A DNA stretch of 38,333 bases. It comes from an uncultured Clostridia bacterium (lineage in GTDB: Bacteria; Bacillota; Clostridia; Oscillospirales; Ruminococcaceae). The DNA lies in assembly GCA_944382885.1 (NCBI GenBank), contig CALWNT010000142.1, positions 1 through 38,333 of the forward strand, in the 5' to 3' direction. The first letter of the stretch is position 1; the number at the start of each line of letters is the position of its first letter. The notes beneath the pieces are model-generated. The model saw only the letters and a list, made by a program, of their open reading frames with translations. It was not told the DNA's origin and made no database searches. This document shows positions 8,463 to 14,956 of the stretch, in pieces. Made by a program: the position numbers and the translations under genes.

Positions 8463-8555
8463 GTAGTTTAACTTCTTGTTACATCTTGACATTTGTACTT
8501 GAACTGCGTATAATAAGAAACAGGAAGTTGAACTACATATAGTTTACATTAAACT
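8463..8555 (+). promoter_or_regulatory. Consensus promoter flanked by repeated repressor operators
   Basis: A perfect sigma-A promoter, TTGACA at 8486-8491 and TATAAT at 8509-8514 with a 17-base spacer, drives the polymerase operon. GTAGTTTAACTTC at 8463-8475 lies upstream and its inverted near-copy GAAGTTGAACTAC at 8524-8536 downstream; each is centred on AGTTNAACT. A third related palindrome, AGTTTACATTAAACT, sits at 8541-8555. These are likely binding sites of the divergent XRE repressor. Position around the promoter supports this; binding itself is inferred. Confidence 0.75.
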
Positions 8556-8584
8556 TCTTAAAAAGTCAAGGGGGTTCTGAAATA

Positions 8585-9817
8585 ATGCGAAACATACTTC
8601 ATTGCGATATGAACAATTTTTATGCCAGCGTTGAATGTATGCTCGACCCCACATTGAAGAAGTATCCTATTGCTGTTTGCGGTTCGGTCGAAGAACGACA
8701 CGGTATTGTGCTTGCAAAGAATTACAAGGCAAAAGCATTTGATGTCAAAACAGGCGACGCAGTATGGCAAGCCAAACAGAAGTGCAAAGATTTAGTTGTA
8801 GTACCGCCACATTATGAGGAGTACATAAAATACTCAAAGCTCGCAAGAAGCGTGTATGAGCGATACACAGACCAAGTTGAACCGTATGGTATGGACGAGT
8901 GTTGGTTGGATATTAGTGGGACAGAGAAGATTTTCGGTTCGCCGGAAAAGGTGGCAAATGAAATTCGTGAGACAATGAAGTTTGAACTCGGATTAACGAT
9001 TTCTGTCGGTGTTTCCTTTAATAAGATATTTGCGAAGCTCGGCTCGGATATGAAAAAGCCGGACGCAGTTACCGTAATATCAAAGGATACATTCAGAGAA
9101 CAAATTTGGAAACTTCCTGCCGCTGATTTGCTCGGTGTAGGACGGGCAACGCAGCGTGTACTTGACAGCTACTACATCCGAACTATCGGGGATTTGGCGA
9201 ATACCGACCCTGAGTTCTTACGCCGAAGGTTAGGAAAAAACGGAGTCGCTTTATGGAATTATGCTAACGGCAACGACCTTTCCCTTGTTGCAAAGAAAGA
9301 CTTTGTTTCTCCGATTAAAAGTGTAGGACACGGTATAACTACGGTAGCAGACTTAGAGAAACCGGAGCAGGTGTGGCCCGTGTTTCTCGAATTGACCCAA
9401 GACATCGGACACAAACTCCGTGTTCACGGATTGAGTGCGGAAGGTGTCGCAATTCATATTAGAGACAATACACTTGATACAAGGCAATGGCAAACGAAGA
9501 TTGCACTTCCTACACAGTCTCCGATGGTTATTGCAAAGACTGCTTTTCAACTCTTTGAAAAGAGATATGGGTGGCTTCACCCTATCCGTTCTGTAACGGT
9601 ACAAGCCATAAATCTTATTCCACAGGACACGCCCCGTCAAATAGATATGTTTATGGATGCCGCAAAGCAGGACAAATTAGAGCGAATGGAAAAGTGTGTT
9701 GAGGAAATCAGACGGCGTTTCGGAAAGGACAGCATAAGGAATGGAGTTCTGTGTCAGAACTTGCGGCTACCACCGGAAAAAGCCGAAATCACTATGCCGA
9801 CAGGTATGGTTGGCTAA
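8585..9817 (+). CDS. Y-family (UmuC/DinB-type) translesion DNA polymerase
   Basis: A 410-residue protein. The Y-family catalytic residues are present: D8 in LHCDMNNFYASVE and D104-E105 in YGMDECWLDI. The palm and fingers continue with TISVGVSFNKIFAKLGSDMKKPD, then helix-hairpin-helix and little-finger regions. QIDMF near residue 347 fits a beta-clamp-binding motif. Such polymerases copy damaged DNA with low fidelity. Gram-positive mobile elements often carry UmuC/UvrX-type copies under their own repressor. Here it is the first gene behind the operator-rich promoter, so it should be switched on when the repressor is lost. The gene looks intact. Whether it is closer to DinB or UmuC cannot be settled here. 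Confidence 0.92.
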   Translation: MRNILHCDMNNFYASVECMLDPTLKKYPIAVCGSVEERHGIVLAKNYKAKAFDVKTGDAVWQAKQKCKDLVVVPPHYEEYIKYSKLARSVYERYTDQVEPYGMDECWLDISGTEKIFGSPEKVANEIRETMKFELGLTISVGVSFNKIFAKLGSDMKKPDAVTVISKDTFREQIWKLPAADLLGVGRATQRVLDSYYIRTIGDLANTDPEFLRRRLGKNGVALWNYANGNDLSLVAKKDFVSPIKSVGHGITTVADLEKPEQVWPVFLELTQDIGHKLRVHGLSAEGVAIHIRDNTLDTRQWQTKIALPTQSPMVIAKTAFQLFEKRYGWLHPIRSVTVQAINLIPQDTPRQIDMFMDAAKQDKLERMEKCVEEIRRRFGKDSIRNGVLCQNLRLPPEKAEITMPTGMVG

Positions 9818-9829
9818 GGAGGTCTTAAT

Positions 9830-10129
9830 GTGATTGATGAAAAAGAGGTTACGGCTTATGTAAGAATGCCCGCCTGCTTTATGCAGGGGTGCAGTGAAGA
9901 TATTGTTATCTTTCGTGCGGATGGCGGAAACCATTTTACCGATTACGGGATATATGAAGGAATGTTTCTTTTCTTTGACAGAAAAAAGCGTTTTAAGAAA
10001 GGGAGCCTTTCCTGTTATATCAATACTGCCGGAGATGAACGACCTAAGTACAAGGTTTCGGACAAGAGCATTACAGGATACCGGCACTTTGGAAGATTGG
10101 TTTTGACTTTGAGAAATTATGAGGTATGA
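9830..10129 (+). CDS. Small protein, possible degenerate UmuD/S24-like partner of the polymerase
   Basis: A 99-residue protein starting at GTG 9830, chosen because AAGGAGG precedes it by 7 bases and the nearby ATG at 9828 stops at once. The sequence ADGGNHFTDYGIYEGMFLFFDRKKRFKKGSLSCY followed by PKYKVSD has the spacing of a LexA/UmuD S24 fold (G-x-S-M ... G-D ... G ... K). In place of the usual catalytic serine there seems to be Asn in GGNH, while a Lys is kept in YKVSD. It lies directly behind the Y-family polymerase, where a UmuD partner would be. If the alignment holds it is a non-cleaving accessory subunit. The family call is tentative. Confidence 0.55.
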   Translation: MIDEKEVTAYVRMPACFMQGCSEDIVIFRADGGNHFTDYGIYEGMFLFFDRKKRFKKGSLSCYINTAGDERPKYKVSDKSITGYRHFGRLVLTLRNYEV

Positions 10130-10383
10130 AAATGGAATCCGAAAGACGAAAAGTATATGTTGAAGTAAATGTTACACACAGACCTGATGGAACGGCTCGT
10201 CCTTGTTTCATCAAGTTTGAAAATGATGAAAAATATGAAATAGACCGTGTTATTCAAAAATGCAGAGCCGCTTCTACCAAAGTAGGCGGAACCGGCATTC
10301 GCTACACGGTGCAGATTTGCGGCAAGCCCACATTTCTGTTTGATGAAGAAAACGGGAAGTGGTTTGTTGAAGCAAAAACCTGA
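10126..10383 (+). CDS. Small conserved-looking hypothetical protein
   Basis: An 85-residue protein starting in an ATGA overlap with the previous stop, which indicates translational coupling; ATG at 10132 is an alternative start. The sequence VYVEVNVTHRPDGTARPCFIKFENDEKYEIDRVIQKCRAAS...GIRYTVQICGKPTFLFDEENGKWFVEA looks like an antiparallel beta protein with one helix, and has the look of a compact nucleic-acid-associated protein. I do not recognise a named family. It lies between the polymerase pair and the second ImmA/IrrE-type gene in one operon. Confidence 0.65.
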   Translation: MKMESERRKVYVEVNVTHRPDGTARPCFIKFENDEKYEIDRVIQKCRAASTKVGGTGIRYTVQICGKPTFLFDEENGKWFVEAKT

Positions 10384-10402
10384 TGATAGGAGGTTTTGTG
10401 AT

Positions 10403-11134
10403 TTGAAGCACTTATCGAGATTTGACATCGAAGCCATAGCTGCCAAATATGTTAAAGCATATATGGAACTTCCCGATGTCCGTAACACAAAAATATATAG
10501 GATTGACCCGGAATTGCTGTTGGCAAAAGTCCTCGGACTTACGGTTGAATATCAACATCTTTCTTATGACGGCAGTATTCTTGGAATGACTTCCTTTACA
10601 GAGCTTGGAGTACAAGTTCTTGAAGATGACGATAACGAAGCTTTTTTCTTCTTAGACGGTAAGACCGTCCTTGTCGAAAAAGACTTGGCTTTTGATAACA
10701 AGCTGAGAGGAAGGAAAAACTTTACCCTTATGCACGAGGGTAGTCATCAGATTTTCAAAATGCTTTTTCCGAACGATTACGGAGTAACGCAGAAATCTTC
10801 GGGAGTACATTACTACAAGGCAAACTCCGAAAGAAACAAGCCTATATCGGATTGGGAAGAATGGCAGGCAAATACGCTTGGAGCAGCCATTTTATTACCG
10901 GAAAACCTTATTAAGCAAGGAATGTTTCTTTTCAATCTCGGAGATAAAATCGAATGTCTGAATAAGATTTACTCGCCGGAAGTATATAAGAGATTTGAAG
11001 CACTTGCCGATTTTTTAGGTTGCTCCAAAAAAGCATTGGCAATCCGAATGAAACAACTTGGATTGCTCAAAAAGGAATACCTCGATAATCCTTTTGACAT
11101 TATCAATATTTACCCGGAGGGATGTAGCGTATGA
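10403..11134 (+). CDS. Second ImmA/IrrE-type zinc peptidase
   Basis: A protein of about 243 residues from a TTG start at 10403, chosen because GGAGG at 10389-10393 lies 9 bases upstream and homology-like sequence begins MKHLSRFDIEAIAAKYV. The zinc motif HEGSH (HExxH) is at residues 111-115 in TLMHEGSHQIFKM. The later segment WEEWQANTLGAAILLPENLI is the usual second signature of this family. It differs strongly from the leftward ImmA-like protein of this element, being longer and with an N-terminal extension. Its target is unknown; it could act on a host regulator or a second repressor. It overlaps the zinc-ribbon gene by 4 bases. Confidence 0.82.
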   Translation: MKHLSRFDIEAIAAKYVKAYMELPDVRNTKIYRIDPELLLAKVLGLTVEYQHLSYDGSILGMTSFTELGVQVLEDDDNEAFFFLDGKTVLVEKDLAFDNKLRGRKNFTLMHEGSHQIFKMLFPNDYGVTQKSSGVHYYKANSERNKPISDWEEWQANTLGAAILLPENLIKQGMFLFNLGDKIECLNKIYSPEVYKRFEALADFLGCSKKALAIRMKQLGLLKKEYLDNPFDIINIYPEGCSV

Positions 11135-11313
11135 ATAACTTAGAGCAAAAGATAATCGTAAGGTGCAAGCACTGCGGTTGGCGTATCTTTGATAAGGTTA
11201 CTATGACCACCGGAGTAATTGAACTGAAATGCCCAAACTGCCACAGAGTGGTGGAAGTTGACCTTTCTCTGCGCAGGGGCAATGTAAAGTACAGATTAGT
11301 AAGAGTGAAATAA
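11131..11313 (+). CDS. Small zinc-ribbon protein (Com-like)
   Basis: A 60-residue protein with two CxxC knuckles, CKHCGWR near residue 12 and CPNCHRV near residue 31, forming a zinc ribbon. The layout CxxC...G.IELKCPNCHRV resembles the Com translational activator family of Mu-like phages, which binds mRNA. ATG overlaps the preceding stop (ATGA) and AGGAGGGATG lies upstream of it. It is the last gene of the polymerase operon and is followed by structured RNA and the excisionase. A role in RNA binding or in relieving the hairpin ahead of the excisionase gene is an attractive guess with no direct support. Confidence 0.7.
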   Translation: MNNLEQKIIVRCKHCGWRIFDKVTMTTGVIELKCPNCHRVVEVDLSLRRGNVKYRLVRVK

Positions 11314-11389
11314 TCGAGCGAACAATTAAATATCGGACAGATGTACCGAGCCACGAGTCCTTGAGCGAAAGCTCTTGAGTCATCAAATT

Positions 11390-11448
11390 GCCGGACGCTG
11401 AGAATTACAGGATAGAAATATCCTAAGTTCTTGGTGTCCGGCTTTTTT
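11390..11448 (+). terminator. Long hairpin plus U-tract (terminator or attenuator)
   Basis: GCCGGAC at 11390-11396 pairs with GTCCGGC at 11436-11442, with inner helices AGAA/TTCT (11401-11404 with 11428-11431) and AGGAT/ATCCT (11409-11413 with 11420-11424). TTTTTT follows at 11443-11448. It lies between the zinc-ribbon gene and the excisionase gene. A small GCTCC-GAAA-GGAGC hairpin follows at 11452-11465. It may end the polymerase operon or attenuate read-through into the excisionase and integrase genes. Confidence 0.7.
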
Positions 11449-11509
11449 GTCGCTCCGAAAGGAGCAAAACCGTGACATATAAGTGGCTGGCGTATATCGC
11501 CAAATACCC

Positions 11510-11562
11510 GTAATCTCCGAATTTTTGATTTCAAACCAAATTCAAAAATTCAAGGAGATTAC
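11510..11562 (+). promoter_or_regulatory. Hairpin that buries the ribosome-binding site of the excisionase gene
   Basis: GTAATCTCC at 11510-11518 pairs with GGAGATTAC at 11554-11562, and AATTTTTGA at 11520-11528 pairs with TCAAAAATT at 11542-11550; G11519-C11551 continues the helix with only a two-base bulge. The Shine-Dalgarno GGAG at 11554-11557 is entirely inside the stem, 9 bases before the ATG at 11567. The structure should restrict translation unless opened by a factor, by upstream translation or by an alternative fold. Confidence 0.75.
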
Positions 11563-11566
11563 GACA

Positions 11567-12190
11567 ATGACAAAACTTACATTAACCGAACAGGAAGAAT
11601 TATTTGCAAAGGACTGCAAGCTCATTAACTTGCGCTATGAGTACACCAATTATACAGGCAAAGAAAAATGGGCTGTTGTTACCGAACTTACCGAAAAAGA
11701 ACTTCGGAAAAAGTATCCCGACATCATCAAGAGATACACGCCTTTTGTTTTGCTTTCTATGGCTCAGGGCGAAGTGATTAACGAAGCAGATAGGAACGAT
11801 GATAAATACGAAAAGCGAGCAAAAAGAACGCTTGATGTTTACGGCTATGAAGATGATATTTCAGAACAGTTCCACCGGGAACTGATTACGCCTTTCGCTG
11901 ACCCTTTTGAACAGGCGGAAGAAGAACGGCTTGAAATAGAAAGAGAGCAGCTCCGCCGAACGGAAATAGCAAATCAAGAGAAGCTTACTTCAAAAACAAA
12001 TGAAATTCCAATATGGGAAAGACAATGGCTGACGATTGAGGAAGCTTCGGAGTATTCCGGCATTGCACGAAGAAAACTTCGTGAGCTATCAAACACATCG
12101 GGTTGTCCCTTTGCAATATGGATGGGAAACAAAATTCACATCATAAGAGAAAAACTTGATAGATACACGGAAACACACAATAGAATTTAG
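11567..12190 (+). CDS. xis: Excisionase (Tn916 Xis-like) with long N-terminal extension
   Basis: A 207-residue protein from ATG 11567; the frame is open further upstream to a GTG at 11483, but only 11567 has a spaced GGAG. The last 60 or so residues, PIWERQWLTIEEASEYSGIARRKLRELSN...CPFAIWMGNKIHIIREKLDRYTE, match the Tn916-type excisionase winged-helix fold. It bends DNA to steer the integrase toward excision. The first 140 residues (KLINLRYEYTNYTGKEKWAVVTELTEKEL...) are an acidic, helical region not found in the short Xis proteins I know. The next gene is the integrase, 13 bases on. The Xis domain call is good; the role of the extension is unknown. Confidence 0.8.
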   Translation: MTKLTLTEQEELFAKDCKLINLRYEYTNYTGKEKWAVVTELTEKELRKKYPDIIKRYTPFVLLSMAQGEVINEADRNDDKYEKRAKRTLDVYGYEDDISEQFHRELITPFADPFEQAEEERLEIEREQLRRTEIANQEKLTSKTNEIPIWERQWLTIEEASEYSGIARRKLRELSNTSGCPFAIWMGNKIHIIREKLDRYTETHNRI

Positions 12191-12203
12191 GAGGGATGAA
12201 ATT

Positions 12204-13436
12204 ATGGCTGAAAAGCGAAAAGACAAAGCAAGAACCGTCTTAAAAACCGGAGAGGTTCAGAGAAAAAACGGTACTTATCAGTATAGTTGGATGGATGGAC
12301 AGTTAAAAAGGCGTTTTATATATGCCAAGACCTTAGCTGACCTGCGTGAAAAAGAGAAGAATATCTTGAAAGATAAATGCGACGGCATAAAAACCGAAGC
12401 TCGATATACCACGGTTAATGATTTGTTTGACCTTTGGCTCAATTTGAAAAGAGGATTGAAAAACAATACCCTTGAGAATTACAAGTATCTATACAATACC
12501 TTTGTACGACCTGTTATTGGTAACAAACGAGTATCAACTTTAAGAAAGTCAGATGTTAAGAAATACTACAACTACCTTGCCGATGAAAGGAATTTGAAAG
12601 TCTCCACGATTGACAGTATTCATACTGTCCTACATCAAATATTGCAGATAGCGGTTGATGACGACTATATCAGAAACAATCCCTCGGACAATGTGCTGAG
12701 AGAACTGAAAAAGTCTCACGCTTTCCAGTCAGAGAAGCGTCGAGCTTTGACAAGACCTGAGCAGGATTTGTTCCTTGATTACCTTAAAACACATCCGGTT
12801 TACGAGCATTGGTATCCCGTTTTTGCGGTTATGATAGGAACGGGATTGCGTGTCGGCGAGGTGACAGGCTTGAGATGGTGCGATATAGATATGAAAAGCG
12901 GAATGATTGATGTAAATCATACGCTTGTATATTATGACCATCGTACCGAAGGAAGCAAAAAAGGCTGCTATTTCAATGTGAATACGACTAAGACTCCTGC
13001 AAGTATGAGACAAGTACCAATGCTTGATTTTGTCAAAGAAGCATTTGAGCTTGAAAAGCAGAAACAGAAAGACTTGGACATTCATTGCGAAGTTACGATA
13101 GATGGATACTCAGACTTTATCTTTATCAATCGTTTTGGACAGGCACAGCACCAAGCAACCTTGAATAAAGCAATCCGCCGTATTATTCGTGACTGCAACG
13201 ATGAGCAGTTTGAAAAGTCAGAAGAACCCGAAGTACTTTTGCCCCATTTTAGCTGCCATTCACTCAGACATACATTCACAACGAGAATGTGCGAAGCCGG
13301 AGTAAATATAAAGGTCATTCAGGACGCACTCGGACATACGGATATTTCAACCACGCTGAATATCTACACCGATGTTACCAAAGAATTGAAAACATCAGAG
13401 TTCAAAGGACTTGATAATTATTTCAAGGCACAGTAA
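12204..13436 (+). CDS. int: Tyrosine recombinase/integrase (Tn916 Int type)
   Basis: A 410-residue protein from ATG 12204, chosen for AGGAGGG 8 bases upstream. Residues about 20-60 form an AP2-like arm-binding domain, about 70-165 the SAM-like core-binding domain, and about 185-405 the catalytic domain. Catalytic signatures are TGLRVGEVTGLRW (first Arg), HSLRHTFTTRM (His-x-x-Arg), LGHTDISTT (His) and the nucleophile Tyr in LNIYTDVT. The enzyme integrates and excises the element with Xis. Gene order xis-int at the element's right end matches Tn916-family elements. A terminator follows directly. It appears intact. Confidence 0.95.
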   Translation: MAEKRKDKARTVLKTGEVQRKNGTYQYSWMDGQLKRRFIYAKTLADLREKEKNILKDKCDGIKTEARYTTVNDLFDLWLNLKRGLKNNTLENYKYLYNTFVRPVIGNKRVSTLRKSDVKKYYNYLADERNLKVSTIDSIHTVLHQILQIAVDDDYIRNNPSDNVLRELKKSHAFQSEKRRALTRPEQDLFLDYLKTHPVYEHWYPVFAVMIGTGLRVGEVTGLRWCDIDMKSGMIDVNHTLVYYDHRTEGSKKGCYFNVNTTKTPASMRQVPMLDFVKEAFELEKQKQKDLDIHCEVTIDGYSDFIFINRFGQAQHQATLNKAIRRIIRDCNDEQFEKSEEPEVLLPHFSCHSLRHTFTTRMCEAGVNIKVIQDALGHTDISTTLNIYTDVTKELKTSEFKGLDNYFKAQ

Positions 13437-13450
13437 CAATCGAATAGACA

Positions 13451-13489
13451 GAGAGCATACAATCCGTTTCGGAAAGTATGCTCTCTTTA
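13451..13489 (+). terminator. Intrinsic terminator after the integrase gene
   Basis: GAGAGCATAC at 13451-13460 pairs perfectly with GTATGCTCTC at 13476-13485 and is followed by TTTATTTAT. It ends the xis-int transcript. Confidence 0.85.
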
Positions 13490-13592
13490 TTTATATACAT
13501 TTATAATGGGATTTGGCTTGCAGGTTGACTTTTAGGCAGCAGATGAATATAATAAGTATCAGTGGAGAATTGCCGGGTTTCATAGTTCGACT

Positions 13593-13622
13593 TACATCAT
13601 TTACATCAAAACATACATCATT
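13593..13622. repeat. Three short direct repeats, likely integrase arm-type sites
   Basis: TACATCATT at 13593-13601, TACATCAAA at 13602-13610 and TACATCATT at 13614-13622 stand in direct orientation about 155 bases behind the integrase stop. Tn916-type integrases bind short direct repeats through their N-terminal domain near each element end. An inverted repeat AAGTTGTT (13655-13662) and AACAACTT (13698-13705) lies just beyond. The exact attachment core cannot be fixed without the other end. Confidence 0.5.
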
Positions 13623-13818
13623 CGAGTGCCAAATTGCTGTAAACGAGTCCGAAAAAGTTGTTTTTAAGCCTATTCAAACGGCTTTAATGCCCGTTAGAAC
13701 AACTTATTTCCGCAAATGAGAGAACCGAAACAAAAATCCCCACAATGCGTCCGTTAGATAAGTAGTATATTTTTATTGCCGGGGCGGTTTTCAAATCTTT
13801 TGAAGGATGTGTAAGTCA

Positions 13819-14676
13819 ATGTCTGAACAACAAAATCAAAATCAGAATCAGAATCAATCTGTTCCTGAGCAGACGCCTCCAAAACGTCAAATGAGCGATA
13901 TAGAGAGGCAGAAGGCTAGGCAGAAAAGGAATTTGGCCTTTAAGAAGAAGCAGCAGATATTGAGAGACGCATCTCCAGAAGACCGGGAACGGATGTATCA
14001 TGCCGTGCATCAGAATTATGAAAAAAGAATGCAGGTAAAAGCGTTGGAAACAGCGCCAACGACTTTCCGGGCAAAATGGGAGAACTACTGGTATCATTAC
14101 AAGGTTCCAACGATTATTGCGATTATTTTAGTGGTATTCGTGGGATATTGTGTTTACAGTGTTGTAACAAAAGAGAAGTATGATCTTTCGATTATGTTTG
14201 TTTCCGCTCCGGAATATCAGATACAGGATACAGCTCCATTGGAACAGGCATTGACCAAATATACTCAGGACTACGATTCAAACGGAGAAGTCAATGTCAC
14301 GGTAGACGGGCTTACCTATGATCCCGATGGGGAAACCACCAATATGGATTATTATACAGCGGTGCAGGCGCGTTTTACAGTGAGCTTTAGTGAAGGGTTA
14401 AACTTAGTATATATTATGGATGAAACCATTTATGATCTGACTAAGAATACTCTTCATGTAGAATATGAAGATCTGTCTCAATACAGTGACAATCCCAATA
14501 TAGACGGAGAAAAGTATTATATTAAAGATGATGACGATTTTTCCGCTATTGAGAATCGGGATGGCCTTGTCTTAGTGATTCGGAAGCTGGATAATCTCAA
14601 GGATAAGGATAAGGAAGAGACAATCAGCCGTCACGCACAGGAATTAGAGGTTGTCAAACAGATTATTGCAGAATAG
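13819..14676 (+). CDS. Single-pass membrane protein of unknown function
   Basis: About 285 residues from ATG 13819; an in-frame ATG at 13807 overlaps the likely Shine-Dalgarno GAAGGA and is less likely. The N-terminus has an Asn/Gln repeat (QNQNQNQ, written by near-identical six-base units at 13831-13858), then a basic, charged cytoplasmic segment. One membrane helix follows (VPTIIAIILVVFVGYCVYSVV), then an extracellular acidic domain of about 180 residues. I do not recognise a family. It is the first gene to the right of the mobile element and has its own terminator. The element may have been inserted in its upstream region. Confidence 0.75.
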   Translation: MSEQQNQNQNQNQSVPEQTPPKRQMSDIERQKARQKRNLAFKKKQQILRDASPEDRERMYHAVHQNYEKRMQVKALETAPTTFRAKWENYWYHYKVPTIIAIILVVFVGYCVYSVVTKEKYDLSIMFVSAPEYQIQDTAPLEQALTKYTQDYDSNGEVNVTVDGLTYDPDGETTNMDYYTAVQARFTVSFSEGLNLVYIMDETIYDLTKNTLHVEYEDLSQYSDNPNIDGEKYYIKDDDDFSAIENRDGLVLVIRKLDNLKDKDKEETISRHAQELEVVKQIIAE

Positions 14677-14682
14677 ACGAGG

Positions 14683-14712
14683 GGGGATGCTTGATTAGGC
14701 ATCCCCTTTTTT
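14683..14712 (+). terminator. Intrinsic terminator
   Basis: GGGGATGC at 14683-14690 pairs with GCATCCCC at 14699-14706 and TTTTTT follows. It ends the transcript of the membrane protein gene. Confidence 0.9.
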
Positions 14713-14816
14713 GAGAAGCATGCCGTTAATTCCATTTTGCTTTGGGGACAGATTCATCTTTATGAAATCGTTTGTCAAGTTGGAAAAGAAACATGGTATT
14801 ACAGGAATTTCTATGA

Positions 14817-14844
14817 CTGATCGAATAATTCTGATCGAATAATT
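14817..14844. repeat. Tandem 14-base duplication upstream of ilvD
   Basis: CTGATCGAATAATT occurs twice without a gap (14817-14830 and 14831-14844), ending 12 bases before the -35 box of the ilvD promoter. It could be a doubled activator site or a recent slippage product. Confidence 0.7.
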
Positions 14845-14856
14845 TACATTCAGATA

Positions 14857-14885
14857 TTTACACTATTGTTTTCTTGTGTTAAAAT
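14857..14885 (+). promoter_or_regulatory. Promoter of ilvD
   Basis: TTTACA at 14857-14862 and TAAAAT at 14880-14885 are separated by 17 bases, 71 bases before the ilvD start. I see no T-box or other leader in the remaining short 5' region. Confidence 0.6.
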
Positions 14886-14956
14886 GATAAAGTAAAACTT
14901 TATTCTGTGAACATTAGATTTCAATTTCGTTTGATTGATAGAGGGTGACCCTGATT

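Larger units (their letters stand above)
1..13622. mobile_element. Right portion of an integrated defence-bearing mobile element
   Basis: Integrase and excisionase at one end, an ImmR/ImmA-like switch, a Y-family polymerase and a block of restriction genes mark an integrative element. To the right, from about 13,800, gene content and base use change to housekeeping genes with more G+C. The right boundary lies somewhere between the integrase terminator (13,489) and the next gene (13,819); the value given is the last repeat and is approximate. The left end is outside the window. No relaxase, coupling protein or type IV secretion gene is visible, so mobility by conjugation cannot be judged. Confidence 0.75.

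Noticed and set aside
11483-11566. Upstream GTG start for the excisionase gene
   Set aside because: The added residues run through the hairpin, there is no spaced Shine-Dalgarno before the GTG, and ATG 11567 has one.
13513-13719. 68-codon open frame between the integrase and the first chromosomal gene
   Set aside because: No ribosome-binding site, odd composition, and it runs through the direct and inverted repeats of the attachment region.
13831-13858. Short tandem six-base units that might be taken for a repeat array
   Set aside because: They lie in the coding frame and encode an Asn/Gln run at the N-terminus of the membrane protein; not a CRISPR or iteron set.
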